A stretch of DNA of 64,000 bases, taken from the NCBI GenBank assembly GCA_021613535.1, contig CP075493.1, forward strand, positions 9,796,001 through 9,860,000, in the 5' to 3' direction. Below, piece by piece: positions 61,034-64,000 of this stretch. The translations under genes and the position numbers were made by a program. This stretch comes from Adineta vaga. Lineage: Eukaryota > Rotifera. Within the stretch, counting starts at the first letter, position 1; each line of letters starts with the position of its first letter. Under the pieces are notes generated by a model that saw only the letters and a program-made list of their open reading frames with translations, did not search any database and had not been told where the DNA came from.

Positions 61034-61237
61034 GTTATGACAGATATTTTTTTCTTTTCTAAGATGCCATAAAAATTAATTGAAATGTAAGTATGTATAT
61101 ATATTTATAAATGCTTCGAAAAGTGGCATAGGTGATCGGACACTTCATACTGTCGTCATATGTAATAAACGTCTTTTTTGAATAGAAAAAGTTCTTTTCT
61201 TTTTATTATAACTCGTTTCTATGTCAATGAAATAGAA

Positions 61238-64000
61238 ATGTCAACTGCAAATACGATACATGATGAAACAATACAACATTATTCCAAAGTAACAAAGCTT
61301 ATTCATTATGTATCCAAATTTGAATCTCATGGAAATGAACAACGTTTGAAATTGCAGCGAGTATCGTCTGTCGTCGATGTAACTGATAGGTTTGTTCTTT
61401 ATGTATAACAGAAAACTAATATCATATAGATGTTGTTCGATGATGGACAATTGACTTGAGTTATTCGATAAAAGTATATAGTGCCCTCTATTCTAAACGA
61501 TGATATGGATGTTTGAGGATATTGTCTTATCTATCTTAGTAAAAATGGTTGTAAAACTATAATATTAACAGTTTGATATGAAAAGAAAAAGATTTATTCT
61601 TTCTTAAAATATATTCTATATGAATTTATTCATTCCATTAATAACTAGTAGTCATGATCAGTTAGTTCAAGAGCAAGAATCAAAGTTGTTCTATCAATGA
61701 AATTTTTGTTAATTCACTATACATTGTATTATTTAGATTGATTGAAGGTAAACGATTTCGTTTGGCAGCCATATGGCCTGAATGGAATGAAACTGAGATA
61801 AATGCCGAATCATGGGATGCATTTGTAACTGGTGGGAAAAGAAGAGAACTTACTGCAGCGAGAGCACGTGCTGATGCGAAAACAAATATTTCTGTAATAG
61901 AAAGATTTTAATCAGAATCATTTGACTTATGAATTATGAATTTAGGGTACAAATGTTTTTGATGATCCAGAGGGTAAAGTCGAACTGCCACCATCACTGA
62001 AAGTAGAACAATGGAAGAGACCAAGTGAATTCTTAACATCTGAAAAGGTAACGAACGATAAACTGATTGAAATTGTTCCATTTCTCAAGATTATAGCCTC
62101 CCGTAATTGTCGATTCGGAACTTGGTCTTCAAAATTTCGATTTGATTACATCAAATGAACATTTACATTATAATCAAGTATCATTCTCTGATATAATCTT
62201 GTTTTAGTTCTTTTACTTTCTTTAATATAGACAATGCGAAATATTATTAGTCAAATCATCGCTCTTTGGGATATCTGTCGAAAAACTACAAACAAACCTT
62301 TCGACACTACTGATAGCATACATGGCGACCATGGGTAATTTGAGTAATTTTATTTCATCGAGAAAAAAAAGTAATATTTTCTTCATATTAGGAACATATT
62401 TATGCTTTGAATAAAGTATCAAAACAACCATTTATTACTCCGTATAATCCTGCAGGAAAATATGTTGTTCGACTTTTCTTTCTAGTCTGCGCAAGAAGAT
62501 AAAATTCTTAAATTTATTTTCATTCTAAACATAATATTTAGGGTTCCTGGCGTAAAATTATTGTCGATGATACTATACCATTTGATTCAAATAATCAATG
62601 TCTTCTACCACAAACGACGTTATCGTATGAACTATGGCCAATGCTTTTATCCAAGGCTTTATTAAAAATTCTTTCTCTCGAGTAAAAGAAAACAAACTAT
62701 TGAATTTCATACAGCCAATTCTTTTCTATGTTTCTAGTTTCAATGTATTAGATGACGTTACTGAATGCGATGAAACATCCATTGTTCATTCTCTTACCGG
62801 TTGGATAGCAGAACCTATTCCTCTCAAGTAAAAAAATGAACAAGAGTAAAATTTGTACCAGAGATTAAAATTTTAACTGTACTTTAGATATACTCATACT
62901 GAGAAAGTTTGGAATTTTCTTCGCCACGACCGTTCAAATAGACAAGTTTCTGAAAATGAATGTTATTCAAGATCATCATTTGGACCGATACCATTATTTA
63001 AATGGCGTGAACCTAAAACTGATTCACCAGAAGAAAGTTCTGTAACTAATAGAAGTTCAATATGTTTTTCTAAACAACAATCGATTGATTTACAAGATGA
63101 TAAAAGTTCAAAAAAAGGACGAACTCCCATTATCACCAAAGATCCGTCTGTTAATAAACCAATCAGTTCTAAAGGTAATCGAACGAGTCAGATATTTACA
63201 TTCTTGATATAAAACAAAGTTCCTTTCATTAGTGAATAATATCAAAGATACGAAGAAAACAAATGTCACTGTTCGTGAAGATAGTATACCTGCTACTACT
63301 GCTTTTGCTAATCAAATTACTGTTGAAGCACCAAAAATGATTGTTTTCGCCATGACATCTCATTTACAACCAACACGTCTTAGTTCGTTCGGTGAAATAG
63401 CTGATCGAAGTGAACGATCAAGACGCTATAATCTAAATGAAACATTCTCTACACCAATCTTATTAACTTCAATTCGAGATATTCCATTAGAGCCACCATT
63501 ACCAACTGAATTTGTACCTGCCTGGAAACTGATTCGACCAAAGAAAACAAAACTATTACCTAACGCTGAACCCACCAGTAAATATGAAATTGAAAAGTAA
63601 GTTTTCTCCTGAATAATTCTTTCTTTTAGCTTTAGAAGAGTCGAAACCTGAACGTTGGATTGAAATCTCTTCACCATATATAAACTATCCTTCAACGAAT
63701 CTTCTGCAAATGTAATGACTAATATATTTTATTAGTATTTTCTTTTATACCTGTTTTTTCTTCAAAGAAAAAAATCAATGACTCGATCACATTCATTGGA
63801 TAGAGATGCAGTGTAAGAGCATATTATCACTATATTATCAATATTCCTATCTTATTTATAGTTCTGTAAGTAGACCGTCACGTTTATCTCGTCGACGGAA
63901 ATCGGATATGAATGGTATCGATGAAGAAGAAGATAATAAAAATAATGATATGTGCGACATTCTCACTCATGTAAGTTGCGATAAAATTGAATTTTGAAAA
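61238..64000 (+). CDS. ADGB: Androglobin (5' part)
   Basis: Exon 1 starts at ATG 61238 (MSTANTIHDETIQHYSKVTK); an in-frame ATG at 61178 is possible. Later exons match vertebrate androglobin in order: IWPEWNETEINAESWD, FDDPEGKVELPPSLK, the calpain-like part (GKYVVRLFFL-GSWRKIIVDD, PFDSNN, YELWPMLLSKALLKI, IVHSLTGWIAEPI), then PAWKLIRPKKTKLL and PERWIEISSPYINYP. Exons are split by short GT-AG introns. Androglobin is a calpain-like protein with a circularly permuted globin and IQ motif, linked to sperm flagella and cilia. Only the calpain-like region and linker are in the window; the globin part would lie beyond 64000. An N-terminal extension of about 50 residues precedes WPEW. Confidence 0.92.

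Larger units (their letters stand above)
60197..61237. other. Intergenic, GH27 copy B to androglobin
   Basis: AT-rich, with AATAAA at 60235 for copy B and an (ATC)n tract at 61009-61033. No gene is seen; the right end is the probable androglobin promoter. Confidence 0.5.

Overview
The window looks like nuclear DNA of a bdelloid rotifer, close to Rotaria or Adineta. It is AT-rich, genes are compact on both strands, introns are mostly about 35-60 bp with GT/AG ends, arginine is often CGA, and intergenic DNA is rich in short microsatellites. It also holds remnants of two protein types I associate with bdelloids: an ADP-ribosyltransferase fused to kinesin-light-chain-like TPRs, and a PARP-catalytic-domain protein. 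The organism call is an inference from these traits and from recalled family resemblance; no database search was run.

Layout from left to right. 1-2826 (-): 5' part of a bridge-like lipid-transfer protein (BLTP3/UHRF1BP1 type). 3013-3848 (-): unknown secreted protein. 4424-6600 (-): CDC25 phosphatase. 9409-9858 (-): thioredoxin-like protein without a CxxC, divergent from a TRPM-type channel at 10038-14931 (+). 18410-22954 (+): RhoGEF with C2-PDZ-DH-PH order. 23846-26919 (-): ZCCHC14-like RNA-binding protein. 27753-29674 and 29890-30342 (+): two membrane proteins. 30525-32120 (-): short 4E-T (EIF4ENIF1). 32703-34866 (+): two decayed ADP-ribosylation genes side by side. 34911-35579 and 35921-36427 (-): unknown ORFs, the first probably broken. 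36696-38556 (+): GPAA1. 38762-40368 (+): B-box/coiled-coil protein. 40833-43404 (-): three tandem paralogues of a small proline-tyrosine-rich membrane protein. 44356-44967 (+): bZIP-like factor. 45876-46988 (-): CUB-LDLa membrane protein. 48119-50085 (+): disordered Ser/Pro/Asp-rich protein with an apparent frameshift. 53603-54987 (+): rhodopsin-type GPCR. 55592-57602 and 58211-60196 (+): tandem GH27 alpha-galactosidases with an inserted beta-trefoil lectin domain. 61238-end (+): 5' part of androglobin.

The genes do not form one pathway. Most are conserved eukaryotic housekeeping or signalling genes: lipid transfer, cell cycle, GPI anchoring, mRNA repression, Rho signalling, channel, GPCR and ciliary/sperm androglobin. 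Between them lie lineage-specific membrane and secreted proteins. The most notable items are the GH27 pair with patchy, conversion-like identity, the three-gene PPxY membrane family, the paired ADP-ribosylation pseudogenes, the C2-PDZ-DH-PH architecture, and three genes with apparent in-frame stops or frameshifts. I found no tRNA, rRNA, CRISPR array or intact transposon.
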